From the NCBI GenBank assembly GCA_011390535.1, contig JAABSF010000030.1, forward strand, positions 1 to 11,905: a stretch of DNA of 11,905 nucleotides, given 5' to 3'. Under the pieces are notes generated by a model. The model had not been told where the DNA came from and searched no databases. It worked only from the letters and a program-made list of their open reading frames with translations. A program made the translations under genes and the position numbers. The DNA is from Deltaproteobacteria bacterium. Its GTDB lineage: Bacteria > Myxococcota_A > Polyangia > HGW-17 > SLPX01. Below are positions 1-6,275 of the stretch, piece by piece (positions within the stretch are counted from its first letter, which is position 1; each line of letters starts with the position of its first letter).

Positions 1-42
1 ATAAGGAAAGGTTCATGAAGGTTTTTTAAAAAGGAAATTCCG

Positions 43-192
43 ATGGGCTCTCATAAAGCAGCCCGGGTAGTTTCTTATAGAATGGAACAGTGCCGACGAT
101 GCGGTAAAGACTCAGACAAGCTGGTGATACGCTGCTTCAAGACAAACGATAATTGTCTACCGAACCTTTGTGTAGCTCATAAATCGGAGTAA
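43..192 (+). CDS. 49-residue Cys-rich small protein, possible zinc ribbon
   Basis: I do not recognise this gene. The reading frame starts at an ATG preceded by AAGGAA at 7-8 nt spacing, a good ribosome binding site, and closes at TAA 190-192. An in-frame TGA at 16-18 limits any longer version. The product has a basic N-terminus and five cysteines at residues 17, 20, 31, 38 and 43, beginning with a CRRCGK knuckle (C-x2-C). A second Cys pair (C38 and C43) and a His at 45 could complete a metal site. This arrangement suggests a small zinc-ribbon-like fold, but that is inference from Cys spacing only. There is no signal peptide or membrane segment, so a cytoplasmic protein is expected. The frame is short, and coding status rests on the ribosome binding site and Cys pattern. 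Confidence 0.5.
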   Translation: MGSHKAARVVSYRMEQCRRCGKDSDKLVIRCFKTNDNCLPNLCVAHKSE

Positions 193-360
193 TTCCTCGT
201 ATAAAAATAGAGTTGTCTGTAAGGAGTTTTATTTGACTTAAGTGCTGTACGGTTTTGCGATAAACCTCTTGTTTTTTGGATGATTCTACTAAATATGCCG
301 TAGAGTGTTTATGTTTAAGTGGTGTTTTAGTTTAGACAAAGAATGAAAGGGAAATCTTGC
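193..360 (+). other. Intergenic leader upstream of the protease gene
   Basis: AT-rich stretch between the small Cys protein and the subtilase gene. A TTGACT hexamer at 233-238 resembles a -35 box, but no convincing -10 box lies 16-18 bp downstream (the sequence there is near GCGATAA). TTGTTT at 269-274 with TAAATA at 290-295 is another weak pair with a short spacer. No hairpin followed by a T-run is visible. A promoter for the protease is expected here but cannot be assigned with confidence. Confidence 0.3.
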
Positions 361-2448
361 ATGATACATAAAGAGAAAACCACATTGATTAATGATGTTG
401 TTCTTAGTGTTTTGGTTTTTGTTGTCATCTGCACCTGGATTGGTTGTGGTAAACTGGCGGAAGAAGGTGAAAAATATACCCCGGATCCGAACATTTTTAC
501 CAAAGAGCCCAGCGAGGAGTCAATTGTGTCACTGGATGTTGTTGATGAGGAGAGCGCAGAGACTGTTACGTTGCGATTTCCCGTGGATCAGTTACTGGTG
601 ATGGCTGAGGAGGGCGTTGATCCGGCAGCTATGGAGGCAGCCGCTCAGGATTTGGGTGGAACCTTGGTGGGACAAATTCCGCCAATAAACTGCTATCAGT
701 TCCAGTTTCCCATCACCACTATTGCCGAGCTTGATCAGAAGGCGGAAGCAGCAAGGGAGCGATCTGAGGTGGAGTCGGCTGGATACAATCTCCTCGCAGA
801 AATCTACGATTCCTCGCCTCAGTTCACCAAGTGTCTGGCGGACGGAGACAACGACGCTTTAGAAAATGAACAGCGCTGCGCCTTTGAGCGCATAGGCTAC
901 TATAGTCTTGTGCCTATAATGGATGAGGTGAAATCCAAATCGATGACATCTCTGAACGATGTAAAAATTGCGGTATTGGATTCCGGATTGGAGGGAATGT
1001 GGTTCAAAAGCGATGCAACGCTGATAGATCTTGACGGGGGCGAGCTAAAACACAGTACAGATACTGCTCACGACATGCACGGTACTAAAGTGATCGGTTT
1101 GATTGCTGCCAAAGATAAGGATGGATCCATCAACGGGCTTGCGTCGAGGATTTTGGGAAAGCATTTGAAGCTCTATTTCAGTGTAATGAATACGAACCCA
1201 TTGGCGTTGGCAACGGTCGCCGGATACGCTGTTCAGGCCGTGACCAGGGCCAAAGTCGATTTTGTCCACATGAGTCTGGGATGGAGACTGCTGCAAAACT
1301 CAAATATCGCAGATAGTATGAATTTAACAACAAGTAGAAAGGTATGGGAGAAGATACTTAACAAGTATGAAAATGTGACTTTCATCGCCGCTGCACCTAA
1401 CGAACCCTTCAAAATTCGTCCTCACAACGCGGTGCCTGTGGGTATCACCTCGGACAACATCATCGCGGTCGGAGGGACTCAGGCGTGTGATTCGATGGCC
1501 AGATATGAATCTACGGCCTATGGGCCTTACATTCAAATATCGGCCCCGGCCAAAGGAGTTCCGGTGATAAATCCAATCGATATAAACGGTGCGCCCAAGC
1601 TGGTAGAAGGCAATTCTTTTGCTGCGCCTATGGTGACTTCTACAGCTGCGATCTTGAAATCAATCAAACCGGAGCTGAAACCCAAAGAAATCAGAGATTA
1701 CCTTGTTTATAATGCCGGTCCCACACACGCAAATCCCGAGGCCCCGGAAGAGATTGACCCTTTTTTGGACATGGCTGAGCCCGTGGTGAAGCTGCTTTTA
1801 GACATGGAAAAAGGAGAAGAGCTTTTTGACCGGGATATGGATGGAGAGACTGACGGAATTGGTATCATAAAGAGCCGCTTGTGCAGCGAGACCTATCTAT
1901 CCGTCGAAGGACTTGGATCCTATCACTTCGAGAGTCAGATGGATCAGGATGATTGGGGAGAACAGTCCTATGCTGCTGCAACGATTACTTCGGAGAATAT
2001 AACGATTAGCATGTCCGAAGATGACAGTGTTGAGCATGTGTTTTTTCAAATAGAGATATATAAGCCTTTTGAAATCGGCAAGAATTACAACTTGCCGGAG
2101 GAAGGAGAGGCTTCTTTTTTATGGCAAAAAAAGGACGGAACAGAGATGTTGATAGGCAACAGTGCTGTGGATTTAGAAGACCAAAGCGGTGTTGTATTGA
2201 CAAGCTGTGCAATTCTGGACAGAAAAGAAGTCAATGGAGTGTCTTTGCCCATTTTGCTTCAAGTCGAGGGAATGTACGCCGGGCAGCTTGTGATCAGTGA
2301 AGGTCTTATTGATGAGACTGCGGCGAATTACAATGCCAATTCATTTTTCAATTTTCCCACAGTGGTGCAGTTTTCATTGCCTGAAGATGCTGAGCTTGTA
2401 GAACAATTGGAAGTCAGTTGTTTGAATGGGTTATTTGTTATGCACTGA
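361..2448 (+). CDS. Subtilisin-like (S8) serine protease, predicted lipoprotein
   Basis: Secreted peptidase of the S8 subtilase family, 695 residues. An N-terminal hydrophobic segment (about residues 10-27) ends in WIGC. Cys29 is the likely lipidated residue, although Trp at -3 is atypical for a lipobox. Residues about 60-145 look like a subtilase inhibitor propeptide: an LGG-x-x-VGQIP stretch and later a VESAGYN segment. The catalytic domain spans about 195-440. Asp207 lies in AVLDSG, His240 in MHGTKV and Ser419 in GNSFAAP. The oxyanion Asn is probably Asn347 in AAAPNE, where the usual form is AAGN. A DRDMDGETDG loop (from Asp490) resembles a calcium-binding DxDxDG motif and precedes a beta-rich C-terminal domain of unknown function. 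I chose ATG 361 over the in-frame ATG 343 because AAGGGA lies 8 nt before 361, while 343 has no ribosome binding site. The gene converges with the next one. Confidence 0.85.
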   Translation: MIHKEKTTLINDVVLSVLVFVVICTWIGCGKLAEEGEKYTPDPNIFTKEPSEESIVSLDVVDEESAETVTLRFPVDQLLVMAEEGVDPAAMEAAAQDLGGTLVGQIPPINCYQFQFPITTIAELDQKAEAARERSEVESAGYNLLAEIYDSSPQFTKCLADGDNDALENEQRCAFERIGYYSLVPIMDEVKSKSMTSLNDVKIAVLDSGLEGMWFKSDATLIDLDGGELKHSTDTAHDMHGTKVIGLIAAKDKDGSINGLASRILGKHLKLYFSVMNTNPLALATVAGYAVQAVTRAKVDFVHMSLGWRLLQNSNIADSMNLTTSRKVWEKILNKYENVTFIAAAPNEPFKIRPHNAVPVGITSDNIIAVGGTQACDSMARYESTAYGPYIQISAPAKGVPVINPIDINGAPKLVEGNSFAAPMVTSTAAILKSIKPELKPKEIRDYLVYNAGPTHANPEAPEEIDPFLDMAEPVVKLLLDMEKGEELFDRDMDGETDGIGIIKSRLCSETYLSVEGLGSYHFESQMDQDDWGEQSYAAATITSENITISMSEDDSVEHVFFQIEIYKPFEIGKNYNLPEEGEASFLWQKKDGTEMLIGNSAVDLEDQSGVVLTSCAILDRKEVNGVSLPILLQVEGMYAGQLVISEGLIDETAANYNANSFFNFPTVVQFSLPEDAELVEQLEVSCLNGLFVMH

Positions 2449-2500
2449 TCTAAGGTGTCAGATGTTGGCAATTAAGCTTTTTTGCTTGGTTCTTCTTCGT

Positions 2501-3262
2501 TTATTGTCGTACCGCGCTGGTTGTAACCCAAGTGGGCGGCACGTCTAAGCAATCAAGAGATGTATAGATTCTCGGAGCCCCCACCTGTATTACCAGCTTT
2601 TCGTTTCCCGTTGCTGTAATCAGTTCGCCTTGTTCTCCCGGCGCCAAGGTGATTGACTTCTCCTCCGGTTGAAAAGACGGATCCTGGAAGTGCAGTGTTA
2701 TCGGGATGTAGGCTACCTTGCCGCAAGTCGCCTCCACTGGTTCGCATGGCAGGTCGGATGTATCGCCGGAGAATTCCCCATTGTACTGACTCAGTAATAA
2801 CTCTCCATTTAAGCTGCGAATTTTCACTGACTGGTTCACCCAAAATGGTCCTTGTGATTTAATGTCTACTGTAACGGTGTCACCCTCACTTACCGGAAAT
2901 TTTGTTCCATCCGGGAGCGTTACGGAAAGAACAATGAGAGTGCCGTCTTTCGTTAGCTCAAGCTCCAAATGGTCCTTATCTTCATCGACTGATAGCACTA
3001 TGGCTTCGCCGGTCAGATCCACAACGCTGCCGGAACTAATCCAGACTTCGTCTACTGATATGGAGAGATTCAATTCAGAAGCGTTATTGTCGGAACACAA
3101 TGTTCCCACAGCTTGCCCGCAGCCTGAAAACAATACACCTACCGTGATTGATAGAAATGAAGCTGCGGCAATACACAGCAAAACGGAACAAGAAAAGACA
3201 CTTGAAATACGAGCATTGCCTTCTTGCTGTGTTTGTGATGAGTCCTTGATTGTTTTTTTCAT
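2501..3262 (-). CDS. Predicted beta-rich lipoprotein of unknown function
   Basis: A 253-residue protein that I do not recognise. A long basic and polar N-region (about 20 residues) is followed by a hydrophobic core and the lipobox LFSGC, giving lipidated Cys48. The mature part is rich in alternating hydrophobic/polar and Thr/Ser/Val residues, which suggests beta-sandwich structure. It has four further cysteines that could form disulfides in the envelope. No catalytic motif is visible. The start is supported by GAGGAAA about 5 nt upstream on the minus strand. The gene faces the protease gene tail-to-tail with 52 bp between the stop codons, and its upstream region faces the iorAB control region. 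It is probably a cell-surface structural or binding protein, which is inference. Confidence 0.75.
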   Translation of the reverse strand: MKKTIKDSSQTQQEGNARISSVFSCSVLLCIAAASFLSITVGVLFSGCGQAVGTLCSDNNASELNLSISVDEVWISSGSVVDLTGEAIVLSVDEDKDHLELELTKDGTLIVLSVTLPDGTKFPVSEGDTVTVDIKSQGPFWVNQSVKIRSLNGELLLSQYNGEFSGDTSDLPCEPVEATCGKVAYIPITLHFQDPSFQPEEKSITLAPGEQGELITATGNEKLVIQVGAPRIYTSLDCLDVPPTWVTTSAVRQ

Positions 3263-3475
3263 GGTTTCCTCGGTAGTTTGTTCATTATTTTATCTGATAG
3301 TTCAGCAATATCCATGCCATGGAAGCATTTCTTAGGCTATGAATAGTGATCTGTTCTGAATGGATATGCAGTCTTGGGTTTTTTATCTGATTCCCGACTC
3401 CCGTGTCAGAGTTTGTAGGTTTTTTTGTTTTTGTGTATCCGCTTTGTGATCCCCTGTTTTTGAAGCGGTTCCCAA

Positions 3476-3545
3476 GTTGATTCGTCTGCGTTGATTCATC
3501 TGCGTTGATTCATCTGCGTTGATTCATCTGTGTTGTTTCGTCCGG
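3476..3545 (+). repeat. 14-bp tandem direct repeat, five units
   Basis: Units start at 3476, 3490, 3504, 3518 and 3532 with an exact 14-bp period. The consensus is GTTGATTCRTCTGC. Units two and three are identical, units one and four differ from them by one base each, and the fifth (GTTGTTTCGTCCGG) is degenerate. A sixth GTTGATT core follows at 3547, offset by 15 bp, and forms part of the left arm of the adjacent dyad. The array lies about 90-160 bp before the iorA start. Confidence 0.85.
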
Positions 3546-3585
3546 TGTTGATTAACAGGGGTTGCCCTGAGGGGTTACTCAACAC
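3545..3585 (+). promoter_or_regulatory. Long dyad / RNA hairpin in front of iorA
   Basis: The arms GTGTTGATTAAC (3545-3556) and GTTACTCAACAC (3574-3585) are complementary at 11 of 12 positions, with a single T/C mismatch. Inside them, AGGG (3557-3560) can pair with CCCT (3565-3568) around a GTTG loop. Taken alone, the inner hairpin is CAGGG-GTTG-CCCTG at 3556-3569. No T-run follows, so it is not a simple intrinsic terminator. It ends 49 nt before the iorA start codon, which suits an operator or a leader structure. Its function is not known. Confidence 0.6.
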
Positions 3586-3634
3586 AGCTTGCCGATGGTG
3601 AGTTTGCGTGCTAGCAAAAATCAGGAGAAAAAGA

Positions 3635-5659
3635 ATGAAAAAACTCAACGATGTGCTGCTCGACCATGAACCGGGCAGTGAAATTATGATGGGAAACTGG
3701 GCGCTGGTACGGGCCATGATAGAGGCCGATGTGCGTGTTGTCACATCCTATCCCGGTTCTCCGACACCGGAAATAGGCGCGGCGATACTCGGATTGCCGA
3801 GTGAAAAAAGGCCCATGTATTTCGAGTGGTCGGTAAACGAGAAGGTTGCTACAGAAGTGGCCTTCGGCGCTTCCTTAAACGGGCATCTGAGCTGTGCTTT
3901 TTTTAAGAGCGTGGGGCTTAATGTAGCAGCTGACAGCTTCGTACAGCTTGGTCACATGGAGCTGGTAGGAGGTTTGGTGATCGTATTGGGTGATGATCCG
4001 GGAGCCAATTCGTCGCAGAACGAACAAGATAACAGACATTTTGCGCGGCTTTCATATACGCCTGTTCTTGAACCTGCTTCTCCCACCGAGGTTATGCACA
4101 TGTTCAAACAGGCCTGTGGTTTGTCCCGGGACATGCGAATGCCGGTTATTTTGCGACTCACAACTCACGTGTGTCACCACAAGGAGCTTGTGCATTACGG
4201 CTCATGGTCTCCGCCTGAACGTGACGACACCCCGCGTTTTGATAAGAAGGCCGGGCCTTATATTCCAGTAGCTGCGACTGTGTTTCCCCTGAAGCAGCGT
4301 GCCTTGAAAAAGCTTGAGCAAGTAAGGGCATGGGCTGACGATAAAGCGCCCGTCCAGAGCTCGCCGGGGAGCGGTGGAACGTTGAGGGATGATTTGAAAA
4401 AAAAAGGATCGCAGGACTGGGTGGATAAGCCTTCACAACCCGAAGCTGTTTTTGAGACGCCACTAAACAGAGTCGTGGACAATGGTAATTGTGAGCGCGG
4501 GGTGATCACCATGGGGCTGCCCTATCTGTCACTCATTGATGTGCTCGCCGACGCAGAAGAAAAGCCCGACATTTTAAAGCTGGGCATGGTTCATCCACTG
4601 CCCCGCGAGACAGTGGTCCGTTTTTTAGAGCACCATTCCGAAGTTAAAATACTGGAAGAGCTGGATGACTTTTTAGAGCAACAGATTAAGGCTTTGGCCT
4701 ATGATCGTGGGCTGAAGACCCGCATCATTGGTAAAGAGACTCTGGAAGAGTGGATGGGTGAGTACACTCCAGACAAGGTCGCCGAAGTATTGCGTGCTTG
4801 TTGGGGGGATTTGTTGCCTGTCTCCGGTGAGATTCCACAAGTGGAAGAACATCTTACAGCCCGGGGGCCCCGTCCGCCTCAACTTTGCCCGGGTTGCGGA
4901 CATCGTACAGTGTTTCATGCGGTGCGAGGGTGGCTCAAAGAAAATGACATTGCCGTTGCGGACATCGGATGCCACACCCTCGGGTTTTTGCCTCCTTATG
5001 AAGTAGGAGACGCTCTTTTATGTATGGGTCACTCGAATGGCACGGCGGCCGGTCTGGGGTTGTTCAACAATACGCGCCGCGTGATCGCCTTTATCGGCGA
5101 TTCAACTTTTTTTCATGCCGGATTGCCGGGTATTGTCAACGCGGTTTTTAATAAGCACAATCACACTTTGATCGTAATGGAAAACGGCACCACAGCCATG
5201 ACCGGCCATCAAGATCACGCGGCCGGCGGCACCAACACCCGCGGTCCGACTGTAGAGATACCCGTGCAGCAAGTTTTGGAGGGGCTCGGTGTGACACAGG
5301 TCACCCGCGTCTCCGCCTATCAAGAAGATAAGCTGCGCGCGGCCCTTGATGAGAGCTTTTCAACCCCTGGGTTTTCGGTCATTATCGCGAGCCATCCATG
5401 TATGCTCAAAAAAACCCGTGAGCGCCGCCGCCAAGGCAAGAAGCCTCTGGTGCCGGTGCAGGTGAACGAGAGTTGTGAACGCCATTATATATGTCTGAGC
5501 GAGTTCGCTTGTCCCAGCTATCAGATTGCAGACGACGGAGGAGTGTGGGTGCAAGAGGATCTGTGTATTGGTGATCGTTCATGCATGCAGACCTGCCCGG
5601 TGAACGCAATAACTCCCCGCCCCAAGGAGACGAACCCCAAGGAGACGGACAATGACTGA
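3635..5659 (+). CDS. iorA: Indolepyruvate ferredoxin oxidoreductase, alpha subunit
   Basis: Large subunit of the thiamine diphosphate enzyme that oxidatively decarboxylates aryl pyruvates (indolepyruvate, phenylpyruvate) to aryl-acetyl-CoA with ferredoxin as acceptor, in aromatic amino acid breakdown. It has 674 residues. The N-terminal pyrimidine-binding domain carries TSYPGSPTPEI at 37-47. The C-terminal TPP domain carries LCPGCGHR (Cys418), GDST (488-491) and the metal-binding Asn517 in ENGTTAMTG. A ferredoxin-like tail has C614-x2-H617-x2-C620-x5-C626-P and C644-x2-D647-x2-C650-x3-C654-P, so the usual second Cys of each motif is replaced. A charged, low-complexity linker of about 35-45 residues, encoded around 4330-4450, separates the first domain from the PLNRV segment and includes an A9 tract. 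I chose ATG 3635 because AGGAG lies about 8 nt upstream; a GTG at 3608 would overlap that site. The 3' end overlaps iorB by 8 nt. Confidence 0.93.
   Translation: MKKLNDVLLDHEPGSEIMMGNWALVRAMIEADVRVVTSYPGSPTPEIGAAILGLPSEKRPMYFEWSVNEKVATEVAFGASLNGHLSCAFFKSVGLNVAADSFVQLGHMELVGGLVIVLGDDPGANSSQNEQDNRHFARLSYTPVLEPASPTEVMHMFKQACGLSRDMRMPVILRLTTHVCHHKELVHYGSWSPPERDDTPRFDKKAGPYIPVAATVFPLKQRALKKLEQVRAWADDKAPVQSSPGSGGTLRDDLKKKGSQDWVDKPSQPEAVFETPLNRVVDNGNCERGVITMGLPYLSLIDVLADAEEKPDILKLGMVHPLPRETVVRFLEHHSEVKILEELDDFLEQQIKALAYDRGLKTRIIGKETLEEWMGEYTPDKVAEVLRACWGDLLPVSGEIPQVEEHLTARGPRPPQLCPGCGHRTVFHAVRGWLKENDIAVADIGCHTLGFLPPYEVGDALLCMGHSNGTAAGLGLFNNTRRVIAFIGDSTFFHAGLPGIVNAVFNKHNHTLIVMENGTTAMTGHQDHAAGGTNTRGPTVEIPVQQVLEGLGVTQVTRVSAYQEDKLRAALDESFSTPGFSVIIASHPCMLKKTRERRRQGKKPLVPVQVNESCERHYICLSEFACPSYQIADDGGVWVQEDLCIGDRSCMQTCPVNAITPRPKETNPKETDND
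5620..5647 (+). repeat. Duplicated ribosome-binding segment at the iorA end
   Basis: CCCCAAGGAGACG occurs at 5620-5632 and again at 5635-5647, a 15-bp period. It encodes a repeated PKET-N/D peptide at the IorA C-terminus. Each copy contains AAGGAG. The second copy sits at normal distance from the iorB ATG at 5652, so the duplication doubles the ribosome binding sequence for iorB while staying in frame for iorA. Confidence 0.7.
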
Positions 5660-6239
5660 TAAATTCGACGTATACATGATCGGGGTGGGTGGTCAAGGGA
5701 TCGGGCTATTGAGCGAAGCACTCGCCCGGGCGGTTTGGGCGAGCGGACAAGATGTGCGCGGAGTAGACACTCATGGCCTGGCTCAACGAGGGGGCACAGT
5801 GGTGTCGCAGCTGCGCGTCGGCGCTGATGCACACACTCCTCTTATTCGTGCTCACTCCGCCGAGTTGGTGATCGCCATGGAACGTAACGAAGCCCTGCGA
5901 GGGGTCTTGTCTCACGCCAAGCCGGGTGGCACCCTGCTCTGGTATGACGCCGTGTGGCAGCCTCTTGGGGTACGAATAAGATCTGAGGTGCCACTTAAAC
6001 GCGAGTCTATAGCACAGGCCTGCGAGCAGTTAGGTGTTACCGAGCGGAGAGTTTTTGTAGAAGAGTTGATGGATGCGCGTATGCAAAACACCGCCATCCT
6101 GGCAACTATTGCTCATGGGGGGCTCATGCCAAACGTTTCCCGAGAGAACCTGCGCGACGCTCTCTCGGATCTGCTGGGTGGGGCTACATTGGCGAATAAC
6201 CTCTCTCTTTTCGATGGCTTGAGCGGCCCCGGCGATTGA
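5652..6239 (+). CDS. iorB: Indolepyruvate ferredoxin oxidoreductase, beta subunit
   Basis: The 195-residue small subunit of the same enzyme as iorA, of the pyruvate-ferredoxin-oxidoreductase gamma-domain family. Family features seen are the N-terminal GVGGQGI loop (residues about 11-17), the THGLAQRGGTVVS segment (about 40-52) and a later GG-x-LLWYD stretch. Length is normal for IorB. It forms the alpha/beta enzyme with IorA in the cytoplasm and probably contributes to the CoA-binding or interface region, as known for the family. The ATG lies inside the iorA 3' end (ATGACTGA), so translation is coupled, and AAGGAG lies about 8 nt upstream. The gene converges with the lipase-like lipoprotein gene, with only 36 bp between their stop codons and no clear terminator. 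No aryl-CoA ligase or transaminase gene is adjacent in this window. Confidence 0.92.
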   Translation: MTDKFDVYMIGVGGQGIGLLSEALARAVWASGQDVRGVDTHGLAQRGGTVVSQLRVGADAHTPLIRAHSAELVIAMERNEALRGVLSHAKPGGTLLWYDAVWQPLGVRIRSEVPLKRESIAQACEQLGVTERRVFVEELMDARMQNTAILATIAHGGLMPNVSRENLRDALSDLLGGATLANNLSLFDGLSGPGD

Positions 6240-6275
6240 TTTTCTATGAACCTGCCCATGGATCACTGTTGGGTC

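Larger units (their letters stand above)
3263..3634. other. Gene-free control region between the divergent lipoprotein gene and iorA
   Basis: A 372-bp stretch with no credible gene. From left to right it holds the ribosome binding site of the minus-strand lipoprotein gene; a perfect 13-bp palindrome TCCATG-C-CATGGA at 3311-3323, a possible operator for that gene; T-rich runs around 3378-3430; an inverted repeat CCGCTT (3439-3444) / AAGCGG (3463-3468); the 14-bp tandem array at 3476-3545; and the dyad at 3545-3585. The iorA ribosome binding site AGGAG follows at about 3623-3627. No canonical sigma-70 promoter is obvious on either strand. Confidence 0.5.

Noticed and set aside
2474..2487. Possible bidirectional terminator AAGC-TTTTTT-GCTT between the convergent genes
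   Set aside because: Only a 4-bp stem with two optional G-T pairs and no clean T-run after the stem on either strand; too weak to call.
2862..3335. 157-residue open frame on the plus strand
   Set aside because: It is antisense to the well-supported lipoprotein gene at 2501-3262 (signal peptide, lipobox, ribosome binding site). Its Ser/Thr-rich translation looks like a shadow.
3476..3545. Possible CRISPR array
   Set aside because: Units are 14 bp in direct contact with no spacers and there are no cas genes, so it is a simple tandem repeat.
3608..3634. GTG start giving a 9-residue longer IorA
   Set aside because: The extension covers the AGGAG ribosome binding site of ATG 3635 and adds residues that do not look like the family N-terminus.
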